A DNA stretch of 56,445 nt from Ruminococcus sp. (GTDB taxonomy: Bacteria; Bacillota; Clostridia; Oscillospirales; Ruminococcaceae). The notes under the pieces were generated by a model. That model had not been told where the DNA came from. It saw only the letters and a program-made list of their open reading frames with translations, and did no database searches. Shown in pieces: positions 1-8,275 of the stretch (position 1 is the first letter of the stretch; every line of letters starts with the position of its first letter). The stretch covers positions 1-56,445 of the forward strand of contig JAGCWY010000055.1 of NCBI GenBank assembly GCA_017961625.1, given 5' to 3'. The position numbers and the translations under genes are program-made.

Positions 1-248
1 CCCTCTGCTGGAGTACCTTTTTCGTTGAGGAGGTCGAAGATCTCACCGACCTTGCTTATAGAAGCTACCAGCGAAAGGGGGACGTTCAGTTTGAAGCTTT
101 CTGTTATCTCCGAGCCCAGACCGAAAAGTCCAAGTGAATCGAGGTAAAGATCATCGTAAACGTCCGTGTCTCGTGTTATTTCAGAGGCGTCAACTCCCAC
201 GTAATCGGAGATAGCCTTTGTGAATTCGTCAAAGTTAAGGTTATTCAT
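1..248 (-). CDS. Acyl carrier protein (partial, runs off left edge)
   Basis: Reading leftwards from an ATG at 248, I translate 82 residues with a clear carrier-protein motif, DLYLDSLGLFG. Ser38 is the expected 4'-phosphopantetheine attachment site. The helix pattern around it fits an ACP or peptidyl carrier protein. The C-terminus lies outside the window but most of the domain is present. The start codon overlaps the upstream ligase stop (TAATG), which implies translational coupling. The carrier would hold acyl chains loaded by the adjacent ligase or acyltransferase and extended by the ketosynthase. I cannot tell whether it serves primary fatty acid synthesis or a specialised product, but the linked AMP ligase and crotonases favour a specialised pathway. 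Confidence 0.85.
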   Translation of the reverse strand, partial: MNNLNFDEFTKAISDYVGVDASEITRDTDVYDDLYLDSLGLFGLGSEITESFKLNVPLSLVASISKVGEIFDLLNEKGTPAE

Positions 249-1807
249 TATTTGTACTCCTTTTTCCTAAGGTATTTGAACTGTATCTTTCCGATGTCCT
301 TTGGTATCTCCTCAACGAGGACTACCTTGTCGGGTACCTTGTAGGCTGAAAGCTTTCCGTCAAAATAACGTGCAAGCTCGCCTCGTGTTATCTTCTCGTC
401 ACCCTTAGGCTGTATGTAAGCAACTATCTGCTGTCCTATAACTGGGTGGGGTTCGTCTGTTACTGCTGCTGCTGCTATCTTCGGGTGAGTAAGGAGGCAT
501 GCCTCTACTTCCTCAGCGTGAACCAGATTCCCTCCGCGCTTGATTATACGTTTGCTTCTGCCGGCAAATCGAACTATACCGCCGGGGAGCTTATTTACAA
601 GGTCGCCTGTGCAGAACCAGCGGCGTCCCTGATCATCTGTGAGTATCTTTTCTGCAGAGAGTTCAGGGTTGCCGAAATAGTCAGTGATAACTCCGTCTGT
701 ATATACGCAGAGCTCACCGACTTCACCCTCAGCTACGTCGTTATGTTTCTCGTCAATAACGCGGACGTCTGTGAAGCTGAGCTTCTTGAAATCACTTGGA
801 TCGGTGCCGGCGTCTCTGTCGGAGTCCCATACTACCATTGTACAGGTCTCTGAGGAGCCGATAACATTTATAACTCGGATATTGAGCTTTTCGACAAATA
901 TATCAGCTATCTCCTTTGGTAAGACTTCTCCTGCAAAGTAGCATATACGTACACTTGAAAGATCATATTTATCGAAATCCGGGGTTGACAGAAGTACTTT
1001 TGCAAGTGTGGAAGTGAGCTGTATTACGTTGATCTTGTACTTCTGAACAGTTTCAAGAAATGTCACAGGGTTGAACTGTGGCTGATACATAACAGTACCG
1101 CCTTTGAGTACCATTTGCTGTCCCATGCCGAAACCGCCCTGATGATAAAGGGTCATTCCCAGCATCATGACGTCGTCAGATCTGAATTCAAGGTAGTCTC
1201 CCATGTCCTTCTGCGTAGAAAGGAATCCGCCTGAAGGAACTGAAAGTATCTTGGGTGTTCCTGTGCTGCCTGAAGTGCAGGCAAGGGACATTGTGTGAAG
1301 ATAACTTGGCTCATATATCTCACACTCGCTGCTTCCGTATTCAGTCATGAATCCTTCAGCTGAGATGTAGCAGTCGTCCTGGGGGATGAGGCTTTCCTCG
1401 GCAAAACAAATAACCTTGTCAAGCTGTATCTTTGAAGGTACAAGAGCGCTTACCGCATCGATAATATCATTGTTGCGGTACTTCTCTGTTATGAACATTA
1501 TCTTTGATGTTGTGGCAGGAATAAGCTTTGAGAGCTCGAATGAGCCGCTCTGCGGATCCATTGGAACCGGCTGTGCACCTATTCTTACCGCCGACCAGTA
1601 AACGAGATACCACTCGATACTGTTTGGCATACATATACCAACCTTGTCGTTTGCGCTTATGCCTGCTTTCTTCATTGCGGACCCAAGAACTGCCGTCTTT
1701 TCCATGAACTGACCGTAGGTTAGCTCATTTTCGTCTATTCTCAGGAGAACCTTTTCAGGCGTCTCCTCAGCGTACTTGCTGTAAAAATCAAAAAATTTCT
1801 CCGGCAT
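248..1807 (-). CDS. AMP-forming acyl-CoA/acyl-ACP ligase
   Basis: A 519-residue adenylate-forming enzyme of the ANL superfamily, which activates a carboxylic acid with ATP and transfers it to CoA or a carrier thiol. Visible motifs in order are the P-loop TSGSTGTPK (about residue 178), the hinge region WFCTGDLV, the core GRSKRIIKRGGNLVHAEEVE, and a C-terminal segment PKDIGKIQ holding the likely catalytic lysine. Length is normal for the family. It starts 1 nt after the hydrolase stop and its stop overlaps the ACP start, so it could load the ACP directly. The acid substrate cannot be read from the sequence. No signal peptide, so cytoplasmic. Confidence 0.9.
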   Translation of the reverse strand: MPEKFFDFYSKYAEETPEKVLLRIDENELTYGQFMEKTAVLGSAMKKAGISANDKVGICMPNSIEWYLVYWSAVRIGAQPVPMDPQSGSFELSKLIPATTSKIMFITEKYRNNDIIDAVSALVPSKIQLDKVICFAEESLIPQDDCYISAEGFMTEYGSSECEIYEPSYLHTMSLACTSGSTGTPKILSVPSGGFLSTQKDMGDYLEFRSDDVMMLGMTLYHQGGFGMGQQMVLKGGTVMYQPQFNPVTFLETVQKYKINVIQLTSTLAKVLLSTPDFDKYDLSSVRICYFAGEVLPKEIADIFVEKLNIRVINVIGSSETCTMVVWDSDRDAGTDPSDFKKLSFTDVRVIDEKHNDVAEGEVGELCVYTDGVITDYFGNPELSAEKILTDDQGRRWFCTGDLVNKLPGGIVRFAGRSKRIIKRGGNLVHAEEVEACLLTHPKIAAAAVTDEPHPVIGQQIVAYIQPKGDEKITRGELARYFDGKLSAYKVPDKVVLVEEIPKDIGKIQFKYLRKKEYK

Positions 1808-1808
1808 T

Positions 1809-2930
1809 TCATTTTCTCCCGTTAAGTCTTGCTGCTATGAAATCTGCTGCTATATGCTTTACCCAGTGGTATTGCTCACCGACGGGCATTGCGTGCATTA
1901 TGGTCTCCTCGGAAGCATAAGAAGGCTTTTCAGTAATCTTTATTCTTTGCTTAAAGCCTGTAGCCTTATCGAACAGCTTATCTGTAGCTTCGGGAGTCAT
2001 CCAGTTATCATCATCGCTGTGAACCATCAGGAAATCAGCATTGATATTACCTTCCTCGATAGCCTTCATGCTCTCTAAGTAGTTGTCTGCTATCTGATAT
2101 GAGCTCCACTTGCCCTTCTTCATCCATACAGGAATCGAATTCTGCTCAGCAAGGTGCATGAACAGAGGGAAAAGACTTACACAGCACTTTACTTTTGGAT
2201 TTTTTACAGTTGCACGGAAAGCGTATCCGCCTCCCATACAAAGGCCAAAGTTTGCTATACGGTCACTGTCAAGATCGCTTCTGCCGTCTATGAACTTGTA
2301 TATAGCATCAATTGCGGCTTCAAGCTGCGCACCGCCGCACTTTACGTTATTGTAGATAAGAGCTCCTCCTGCACCGGGCATATCGGGAGTAATAACTGCT
2401 ATTCCTCTCTCGTTAAGAGGAGCAGCCAGCATTTCAAGCTCTTCCTTGCAGCTGCCTATGCCAGAATATGTTATTGCCACAGAATAGCTTCCCTTTGTTC
2501 CATCATCTGGGAAGTGGATATATGCAGGAAGCTTGCCAAATCCAGTATCTATTTCTATATACTCCACTTTGTTGTCGCAAAGTGAGATATACTTTTTATA
2601 GCTTTCAACTAGACCGTTATAGATGACCGTCTTGTGTTCCAGATCCTGAATATTTACCATAAAGCAGGCATAGTGACACTCTGATATCATTTTGGCATAA
2701 GCTCTTGCGGATATTCTGTTTCCCTCAGCCTCAGCCTTGTCACGTAGCTCTGTATAGTGAGCTATCTTTTCGTTCCATTCTCCTACCCATACAGACTGTA
2801 TCTTCTTTCCGCTCATGGCGTCGATAGCATCTACCTGCTTTAAGATGTACTCGATATCAAACGGATCACTGCCGTAAAGCATTGATCTTGTAACTACTGG
2901 ATTTAATAGGTCTCTGATTGCCCATTTCAT
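1809..2930 (-). CDS. Alpha/beta hydrolase with Cys nucleophile elbow
   Basis: A 373-residue protein with an alpha/beta-hydrolase core after a helical N-terminal extension of about 120 residues. The nucleophile elbow is FGLCMGGGYA, placing a cysteine (Cys231) where most relatives have serine. Dienelactone-hydrolase-type enzymes also use GxCxGG. The later segments DDNWMTPE and EQYHWVKH are candidate sites for the catalytic acid and histidine. It sits between ketosynthase and ligase genes, so it may release or edit an acyl thioester (inference). An 80-nt gap before it contains an imperfect stem (TTTCCT...AGGAAA), a possible intra-operon attenuator or processing site. No signal peptide. Confidence 0.8.
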   Translation of the reverse strand: MKWAIRDLLNPVVTRSMLYGSDPFDIEYILKQVDAIDAMSGKKIQSVWVGEWNEKIAHYTELRDKAEAEGNRISARAYAKMISECHYACFMVNIQDLEHKTVIYNGLVESYKKYISLCDNKVEYIEIDTGFGKLPAYIHFPDDGTKGSYSVAITYSGIGSCKEELEMLAAPLNERGIAVITPDMPGAGGALIYNNVKCGGAQLEAAIDAIYKFIDGRSDLDSDRIANFGLCMGGGYAFRATVKNPKVKCCVSLFPLFMHLAEQNSIPVWMKKGKWSSYQIADNYLESMKAIEEGNINADFLMVHSDDDNWMTPEATDKLFDKATGFKQRIKITEKPSYASEETIMHAMPVGEQYHWVKHIAADFIAARLNGRK

Positions 2931-3010
2931 ATTTGTTTTTTCCTTTCTTTTTTTGATTATTACGATAGTTGCTGTATTTTTCCTACGGAAAACTCCGCAG
3001 GAAATGCTGA

Positions 3011-4219
3011 TTATTCATATTTTCTAAAAATAAGTGTAGAATCGTTTCCTCCGAATCCGAAAGAATTTGAAACTGCCGCTTTTATATCTCTCTTTATTGC
3101 TTTATTAGGTATATAATTGAGATCAAGCTCCGGATCCGGCTCACTGTAGTGTACTGTAGGAGGAAGTATTCCTGTTTCGATGGCCTTGATACATGCAATG
3201 CCCTCAAGCGCACCGCCTGCTGCAAGGGTATGACCTATTGCAGCCTTAATAGATGAAACTGGTATATCGTATGCTCTTTCACCGAATACCTTCTTTATAG
3301 CCATTGTCTCGTAAAGGTCATTGAGGCTCGTAGAGGTGCCGTGAGCATTGATATAACCGATATCGTCCGGAGACATTCCCGCATCACAGAGAGCTATCTC
3401 CATAGATTCAGCCATACCTTCACCGTCTGCCTTTGGTGCTGTCATATTGTAAGCCTCACAGGTCATACTCACGCCTGCAAGCTCACAGTGTATCCTTGCG
3501 CCTCTCGCCTTTGCGTGTTCCTCTGATTCGATAACAATGCAGCCGCATCCCTCGCCCATGATGAAGCCATCCCGGTTCTTTGTGAATGGACGCGGAGTTT
3601 TTGACGGGTCGGGGTCAACGGACATAGCTAGAACTTGATTAAAACCACTGATAACAACGTTTGAAACGGTATTGGAAAGTCCCCCTGTAATGACCATATC
3701 GTACATTCCCGACTGTATGAGCTGCTTTCCGAGAGCGACGGCGTAGCCCGATGAAGCGCAGGCAGTCGAAAGATTGAATGTGGCTCCCTGTATTCCGTGC
3801 TTCATAGCAAGCATTGCAGGTACAGCGCTCGGCATACGCTTTAAAGTAATATTCGGCTTTATATCAAGCTCTCCGTCCTCGTAAGAATTATCTGAGATAC
3901 CAAAAATAATTGCAATACGCTTTCCATTGAGAGTGCTGAAATCAGCACCACAGTCTTCAATAGCCTCGCCAGCTGCAGCAAGTCCCATTCTTGTTGCTTT
4001 TGTTGTAGCGCTGAGTTGACGTTTTTTCCAGTATTTTGAAGCAACAGCCTCAAACGCGTCATCTACCTCCGCTGCAACCGTTGTATCGTGCTTATCCAGC
4101 GGTATACGCGTTATCTGCTTTATGCCGCTTTTTCCGCTTACAAGACCGTCCCAAAATTCATCGGTATTCAGACCAAGAGCGCTTATAGAGCCTATACCTG
4201 TTACTACTACCTTTTTCAT
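3011..4219 (-). CDS. Beta-ketoacyl-ACP synthase, FabF (KAS II) type
   Basis: A 402-residue condensing enzyme. The Cys-His-His triad is intact: Cys154 in STACASSG, His293 in NAHGTSTSLND and His330 in KAAIGHTLAAGG, with the conserved GFGGNDS near the C-terminus. It catalyses decarboxylative Claisen condensation of a malonyl-type unit onto an acyl chain on a carrier protein. The active cysteine rules out a purely decarboxylating ketosynthase with Ser or Gln in that place. It starts 1 nt after the crotonase gene, with a strong ribosome site (GGGAGG). Its neighbours make it part of a dedicated operon; I see no other fab genes beside the AT and ACP. Confidence 0.92.
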   Translation of the reverse strand: MKKVVVTGIGSISALGLNTDEFWDGLVSGKSGIKQITRIPLDKHDTTVAAEVDDAFEAVASKYWKKRQLSATTKATRMGLAAAGEAIEDCGADFSTLNGKRIAIIFGISDNSYEDGELDIKPNITLKRMPSAVPAMLAMKHGIQGATFNLSTACASSGYAVALGKQLIQSGMYDMVITGGLSNTVSNVVISGFNQVLAMSVDPDPSKTPRPFTKNRDGFIMGEGCGCIVIESEEHAKARGARIHCELAGVSMTCEAYNMTAPKADGEGMAESMEIALCDAGMSPDDIGYINAHGTSTSLNDLYETMAIKKVFGERAYDIPVSSIKAAIGHTLAAGGALEGIACIKAIETGILPPTVHYSEPDPELDLNYIPNKAIKRDIKAAVSNSFGFGGNDSTLIFRKYE

Positions 4220-4220
4220 A

Positions 4221-4925
4221 TTAAGCCTCCCTGCCCTGATTGTACTGCTTTATGTATTCTCTGTATCTCTTAGGCTCGAATGTGCCGAAATTCTCAGAAA
4301 TGTAGTTTATGAGAGAAAGAGCTTCCGTAATCCCCTGCTTCTTACCGACAAAAATGTCAGCATAGCCTATCTCATAAGCCTGCTCCGCCGGTATCATATC
4401 GCCTGTCATGACTAACTCGTAGGCATTTTTCATACCGCATATCTCTATATTTCTTGCAACTCCGCCAAGTGCCGGAAGAATACCGAATGTGGATTCCGGC
4501 TGACCTATTCTTGCACCCTTTTCAAGTATCCTGTAGTGACTGTTGACAGCTATCTCGCTGCCGGATCCGATACAGAATCCCGTTACTACGCTTACTACCG
4601 GAAAGGGCAGATCGCGGAGAAAAGTAAAATGTCTTTTCTGTACCACATGGCTTGCAGGAAGCTCTTCTGTGCTTTCATCAAAGGCTTCCTTTTCGGAACG
4701 CTCGGCAAGTGCGCCAACATCTGCGCCCGAGCTGAAATGTCTTCCGCCGCCATATATCATCATTCCTCTGATGCCGCCTTTTTTAGCTCTTTCCCCAACT
4801 TGTTCCATAACCGCTTCAAACTTAGTAAGAAAAGCCGTTGACATCATGTTGTTATTCGGAGCATCCATAATAACATGGAGTATATCATTTTCTTCGTTAA
4901 GACTTATATTGATTGTATCACTCAT
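4221..4925 (-). CDS. Enoyl-CoA hydratase/isomerase (crotonase) family
   Basis: A 234-residue crotonase-fold protein, slightly shorter than the usual 255-265. The oxyanion-hole segment HFSSGADVGAL and the motif GSGSEIAVNSHYR are present. Both glutamates that act in hydratases are retained, in GSGSE and in GQPESTFGILPALGG. It could hydrate or dehydrate an enoyl thioester, or decarboxylate in the way of beta-branching crotonases of trans-AT polyketide clusters. The start overlaps the preceding gene's end by 8 nt and has an optimal CGGAGG site, which indicates coupled translation. Catalytic type cannot be assigned from sequence alone. Confidence 0.85.
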   Translation of the reverse strand: MSDTINISLNEENDILHVIMDAPNNNMMSTAFLTKFEAVMEQVGERAKKGGIRGMMIYGGGRHFSSGADVGALAERSEKEAFDESTEELPASHVVQKRHFTFLRDLPFPVVSVVTGFCIGSGSEIAVNSHYRILEKGARIGQPESTFGILPALGGVARNIEICGMKNAYELVMTGDMIPAEQAYEIGYADIFVGKKQGITEALSLINYISENFGTFEPKRYREYIKQYNQGREA

Positions 4926-5334
4926 TGCTGCTTCCTCCGTTCTTCACTGCCATAAGGCGGTAAAATGCTCTTGATTCACAGTCAAGGACCTCTTCCGCAG
5001 TACCTGTTCTTGCCTTTACGAAACAGGCAGTGATCTGGTCAGAAGCCCACTTTGTCTTATCCTTGAAAAGTCTTTCCGTCCATTCGTCAATACCATCAGC
5101 AGGTATTACCATATCAAAAAGCTCAGCGAACTCCTGTGTGGGAGCATCATCTGCAAGAGCAGTAAGGAAAGAGGCGTTTTTGAAAAAATTTCTGATGTCA
5201 CTGCTGACATCACTTGTTATTCTGCTTTCCTTTACGATTAACAAGCACGGACTGCCCAGATCCTCAACAAGAAGCTGGCTGAGAGAGGTCACTCCGCTGA
5301 CCTCAGTCGTATATTCTTTTATTTCTGTGTTCAT
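4918..5334 (-). CDS. Degenerate crotonase-like companion protein
   Basis: About 138 residues. I chose the ATG at 5334 (MNTEIKEY...) because AAGGA lies 7 nt upstream; the longer frame from 5352 would need TTG without that spacing. No catalytic motif is visible. The C-terminal third (DQITACFVKARTG...ESRAFYRLMA) resembles the terminal trimerisation helix of crotonases, and the earlier part has short beta-strand-like segments typical of that fold. I infer a shortened, probably non-catalytic crotonase paralogue, perhaps a subunit of the next gene's enzyme, with which it overlaps by 8 nt. DpgB-like proteins are a possible parallel, but this is unproven. Confidence 0.55.
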   Translation of the reverse strand: MNTEIKEYTTEVSGVTSLSQLLVEDLGSPCLLIVKESRITSDVSSDIRNFFKNASFLTALADDAPTQEFAELFDMVIPADGIDEWTERLFKDKTKWASDQITACFVKARTGTAEEVLDCESRAFYRLMAVKNGGSSNE

Positions 5335-5413
5335 CGGTTTATCCTTTCCCAAAATACTTATGCAGGGCGCTTTCCTGCACTTTATATGTATTTATCTAAA
5401 ATCTACTGAAGTT

Positions 5414-6325
5414 TTATATCGTATATCCACCGCCGACTATATCCTCAAGAGTATAGACTCTGCATTTCCTGCCGACTCTCGAAAACTTCTTTATAGCACC
5501 GTTTGCGCTCACGTCGAAGAACTCTTTTACTCCGAGCTCCTCCAGCTTTTTCATTGCAAGATCCCAGCGCATGGGAGTGCATACATTCAGCTGGTTTTCC
5601 TTTTTCACATCGTCCACAGTCTTCAGTACAGTGTGATTGAAAACCGAGATGAGAGGATATTTAGGCGCTTTGTAGTCAAGTCTTTTGCAAAGCTCGATAT
5701 ATTCAGAAGAATACTGCTCCATAAGAGGATGATGAAAGGCTGTTCCTGTATTCATTGGAAAAGCCTTGATAGCGCCCTCGTTTATACATATCTCGATAGC
5801 CTTTTCCACAGCCTCAGCCTTGCCGCTTATCATAACGTGAAAACTGGAATTTCCGCTTCCTATGACCAGCTCGTCCGAACTGAACGTGCCACTGAGAAGC
5901 TCCTTCAGATCATCGTACGGGAAACCGATAACTATCCCCATGTTGAGCTTAATGTCATTTTCCTGAAGTCCACGAAACATCGAAAGATGGGTCATAACGA
6001 TGTCATGAGCATCCTCGTGCCTGATTGAACCAAAACAGGCGCTTGCGCTTACTATGCCAGAACTATAGCCTGCACCGATATCAGGGAAAATTCCCTTGTC
6101 GATCAAGTACTCATATACAACCCTGTCACAGAGAAAAGGCACCATCCATTCGGCTGCCTTTGCACTGTAGCCGGTATTCTTATCCATGTCGAGGTTAAGC
6201 CCTAGCCTCGTGAAAGCCTCTTTCCTGTAAGCCTCGTACCTGTCTGTCATTTCAGGGGTAAGCTGTACAAGAAGCTTTTCTGGCTTTGAGCCAATTCCAT
6301 TAAAGAGAAATGCTCTGCTATACAT
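5414..6325 (-). CDS. Acyltransferase, malonyl-CoA:ACP transacylase (FabD) fold
   Basis: A 303-residue acyltransferase. The nucleophile motif reads AGYSSG (Ser88), where FabD and PKS ATs usually read GHSxG, so the histidine before the serine is a tyrosine here. The downstream catalytic histidine appears in AFHHPLMEQY. The protein is close to the usual length of about 310. It would transfer a malonyl or acyl group from CoA to the ACP. It is the first gene of the minus-strand operon, followed by the crotonase pair and the ketosynthase. Ribosome site AAAGGAG lies before the ATG. The altered GYSSG motif may signal a non-malonyl substrate (inference). Confidence 0.82.
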   Translation of the reverse strand: MYSRAFLFNGIGSKPEKLLVQLTPEMTDRYEAYRKEAFTRLGLNLDMDKNTGYSAKAAEWMVPFLCDRVVYEYLIDKGIFPDIGAGYSSGIVSASACFGSIRHEDAHDIVMTHLSMFRGLQENDIKLNMGIVIGFPYDDLKELLSGTFSSDELVIGSGNSSFHVMISGKAEAVEKAIEICINEGAIKAFPMNTGTAFHHPLMEQYSSEYIELCKRLDYKAPKYPLISVFNHTVLKTVDDVKKENQLNVCTPMRWDLAMKKLEELGVKEFFDVSANGAIKKFSRVGRKCRVYTLEDIVGGGYTI

Positions 6326-6334
6326 TATATTCTT

Positions 6335-6733
6335 TTACTCCTTTTTATTCTGGAGTGCTGTTTGATAAATAATATAATGAATTGTATAAATTAATAGGAT
6401 TATGCACACCGTATATAATATTAACATCAAATGAGCAGTAAAGTCAATAGAAAAATCGCTCTTTTCGAATTTTTTAGATAACTCATAATTTTTTACTACA
6501 AGGTCGATATAATTTAGGGAAACTCTCATATTTGTACTTTCTTCATCTTTTGTGTTGAAATTATACACTGTTAATTTCCTCAAAACACAGCCTAATAAAC
6601 AGGCGGAAGATAAGATAATATGATTTAAGCGCCACTTACCGGAAATACCTGCCCTAACCTGATATAGTTTGATGAATTTACTATTCTTATTCACACGTAT
6701 CCAAATGTATTTCTCGCCGTTGATGTTTGACAC
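6335..6733 (-). CDS. Possible small membrane protein (doubtful)
   Basis: An open frame of 132 codons from GTG with a weak AGGA upstream. It has one convincing hydrophobic segment near the C-terminus (HLMLILYTVCIILLIYTIHY) and a polar, Lys-rich middle. I recognise no family. A good minus-strand promoter pair for the acyltransferase gene lies inside its 3' third, and its start overlaps the plus-strand promoter of the next gene, both of which argue that it may be chance. Kept because nothing else explains this AT-rich 400 bp and the transmembrane stretch is well formed. Confidence 0.3.
   Translation of the reverse strand: MSNINGEKYIWIRVNKNSKFIKLYQVRAGISGKWRLNHIILSSACLLGCVLRKLTVYNFNTKDEESTNMRVSLNYIDLVVKNYELSKKFEKSDFSIDFTAHLMLILYTVCIILLIYTIHYIIYQTALQNKKE
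6418..6447 (-). promoter_or_regulatory. Candidate promoter of the lipid/polyketide-like operon
   Basis: On the minus strand TTGACT (6447-6442) and TAATAT (6423-6418) are separated by 18 nt, about 90 nt before the acyltransferase start. The fit to sigma-A is moderate. Confidence 0.4.
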
Positions 6734-6755
6734 AGTTCCTACTGTATGCTATACT
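6727..6755 (+). promoter_or_regulatory. Sigma-A promoter for the GyrI-like gene
   Basis: TTGACA (6727-6732), a 17-nt spacer and TATACT (6750-6755) lie 35 nt before the ATG at 6790. Near-perfect consensus. Confidence 0.8.
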
Positions 6756-6789
6756 TGTTTTATAATATGAAACCAAAGGAGCATTAGCC

Positions 6790-7431
6790 ATGGCTTTTGA
6801 TTACAAGAAGGAATACAAGGAATTCTACCTACCGAAGAACAAACCCGAGATCGTTACGGTTCCGTCCATGAATTTCATTGCTGTCCGCGGTAAAGGTGAT
6901 CCGAATGAGGAGGGCGGAGAGTACAAGGATGCTTTGGAGATGCTGTACGGTATTGCCTATACATTAAAAATGAGCAAGAAGACTGACTACCGTATCGACG
7001 GCTATTTTGACTACGTTGTGCCCCCTCTTGAAGGCTTGTGGGCTCAGGAGGGAATGGTCGGCATCGACTACTGCCGCAAGAGTGATCTGAAGTGGACGGC
7101 TATGATAAGAGTTCCCGATTTTGTTACAAAAGCCGACTTCGACTGGGCTGTTGAACAGGCAACCGCAAAGAAAAAACGTGACTTCTCAAAGGTAAAATTA
7201 ATGACATTCAACGAGGGATTGTGCGTGCAATGTATGCATACAGGCTCCTACGACGATGAACCAGCAACTGTCGCCCTTATGAACAGCTTCGCGGAGCGCA
7301 TGGGCTATGCTGTTGACATTACCAATGAACGTCAACACCATGAGATATACCTCTCAGATCCTCGAAAAACTGCTACCGAAAAACTGAAAACTGTTATCCG
7401 ACACCCTGTGAAGAAACAATGCGAGAGGTAA
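6790..7431 (+). CDS. GyrI-like small-molecule-binding protein
   Basis: A 213-residue stand-alone GyrI-like (SRPBCC-related AraC-effector) protein. The opening pattern YKKEYKEFYLPKNKPEIVTVPSMNFIAVRGKGDPNE is split here over residues 4-40 and is diagnostic of this family, as is the MHTGSYDDEPATVALMNSF segment. Such proteins bind hydrophobic drugs or metabolites, and some have hydrolase or decoy roles. It is the first gene after a strong promoter, 4 nt upstream of the broken PhzF gene. The same effector fold recurs in the AraC regulator at 8276, so both may bind related ligands. Cytoplasmic. Confidence 0.85.
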   Translation: MAFDYKKEYKEFYLPKNKPEIVTVPSMNFIAVRGKGDPNEEGGEYKDALEMLYGIAYTLKMSKKTDYRIDGYFDYVVPPLEGLWAQEGMVGIDYCRKSDLKWTAMIRVPDFVTKADFDWAVEQATAKKKRDFSKVKLMTFNEGLCVQCMHTGSYDDEPATVALMNSFAERMGYAVDITNERQHHEIYLSDPRKTATEKLKTVIRHPVKKQCER

Positions 7432-7435
7432 ATAG

Positions 7436-8198
7436 ATGAGACAGTATATAGTTGACGCCTTTACAGACAGGCTTTTTAGCGGCGATCTGCGTTACGGACA
7501 GTTTTCCTGACGACAGGCTCATGCAGGATATAGCTGCGGAAAATAATCTCTCCGAGACTTCCTTTGCTATAAAATCAGAGAAAGGCTATAGGCTTAGGTG
7601 GTTCACACCGAAAGGCGAGATAGACTTCTGTGGTCATGCTACTCTCGGCGCTGCATTTGTACTTTTTAGCTTTTACGAGCAGAACAGTAAAAAAATAGTT
7701 TTTGAAACGGCTAATGGAAACCTTCCGATAAAGCGCTCCGGCGAGCTTATAGAAATGGACTTCCCTGCTTACAGACTTGAACATATTGAGATAACCGATC
7801 TTATGATAGAAGCTCTCGGAGCTGTGCCAATAGCGGCTTACCGTGACCGCGACATTATGTTTGTGCTTCGTGATGAGGACGAAGTTCAATCGCTTCATCC
7901 CGATATTGAACTTCTTTCAAAGCTTGATGGAGCCTGTATAGCCGTGACTGCCAGAGGCAGAATTCATGACTGTGTGTCCCGTGTATTTGCTCCAAGATAC
8001 GGTATAACCGAAGACCCCGTAACAAGCTCGGCGCACTGCATGATAGCACCATACTGGAGCAAAAGGCTGAATAAAAACAGTATCACTGCATTTCAGGCTT
8101 CAAGTAGAACAGGCATACTTCACTGTGAGGTAAGAGGCGAAAGAGTGAAAACATCTGGAACAGCTGTTCTGTTTTCGACTGCCGATATATTTATCTGA
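7436..8198 (+). pseudogene. PhzF-family protein, frameshifted near its N-terminus
   Basis: The natural start is the ATG at 7436, 7 nt after GAGAGG, encoding MRQYIVDAFTDRLFSG, the standard first strand of PhzF isomerase/epimerase proteins. That frame ends at TGA 7508-7510. The rest of the fold (AAICVTDSFPDDRLMQDIA... to residue 248 of the other frame, ending at 8198) continues in a different frame. Family members normally read ...FSGNPAAVC, so about 11 nt appear to be missing around 7480. The remainder is intact, including the EDPVTSSAHC segment. As written, only a TTG at 7452 could start the long frame and it would lack the correct first strand. Either a pseudogene or a sequencing error. Confidence 0.75.
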
Positions 8199-8275
8199 CA
8201 CAAGAGTGCAAAAATTGTCGGGACATTGTACTGTCTTTATGTTACAATGGGATTACACCGAGAGGAGGAATGACA

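Noticed and set aside
5030..6028. 332-codon plus-strand frame
   Set aside because: Antisense to the acyltransferase and crotonase-like genes, which have clear motifs; its own sequence shows none.
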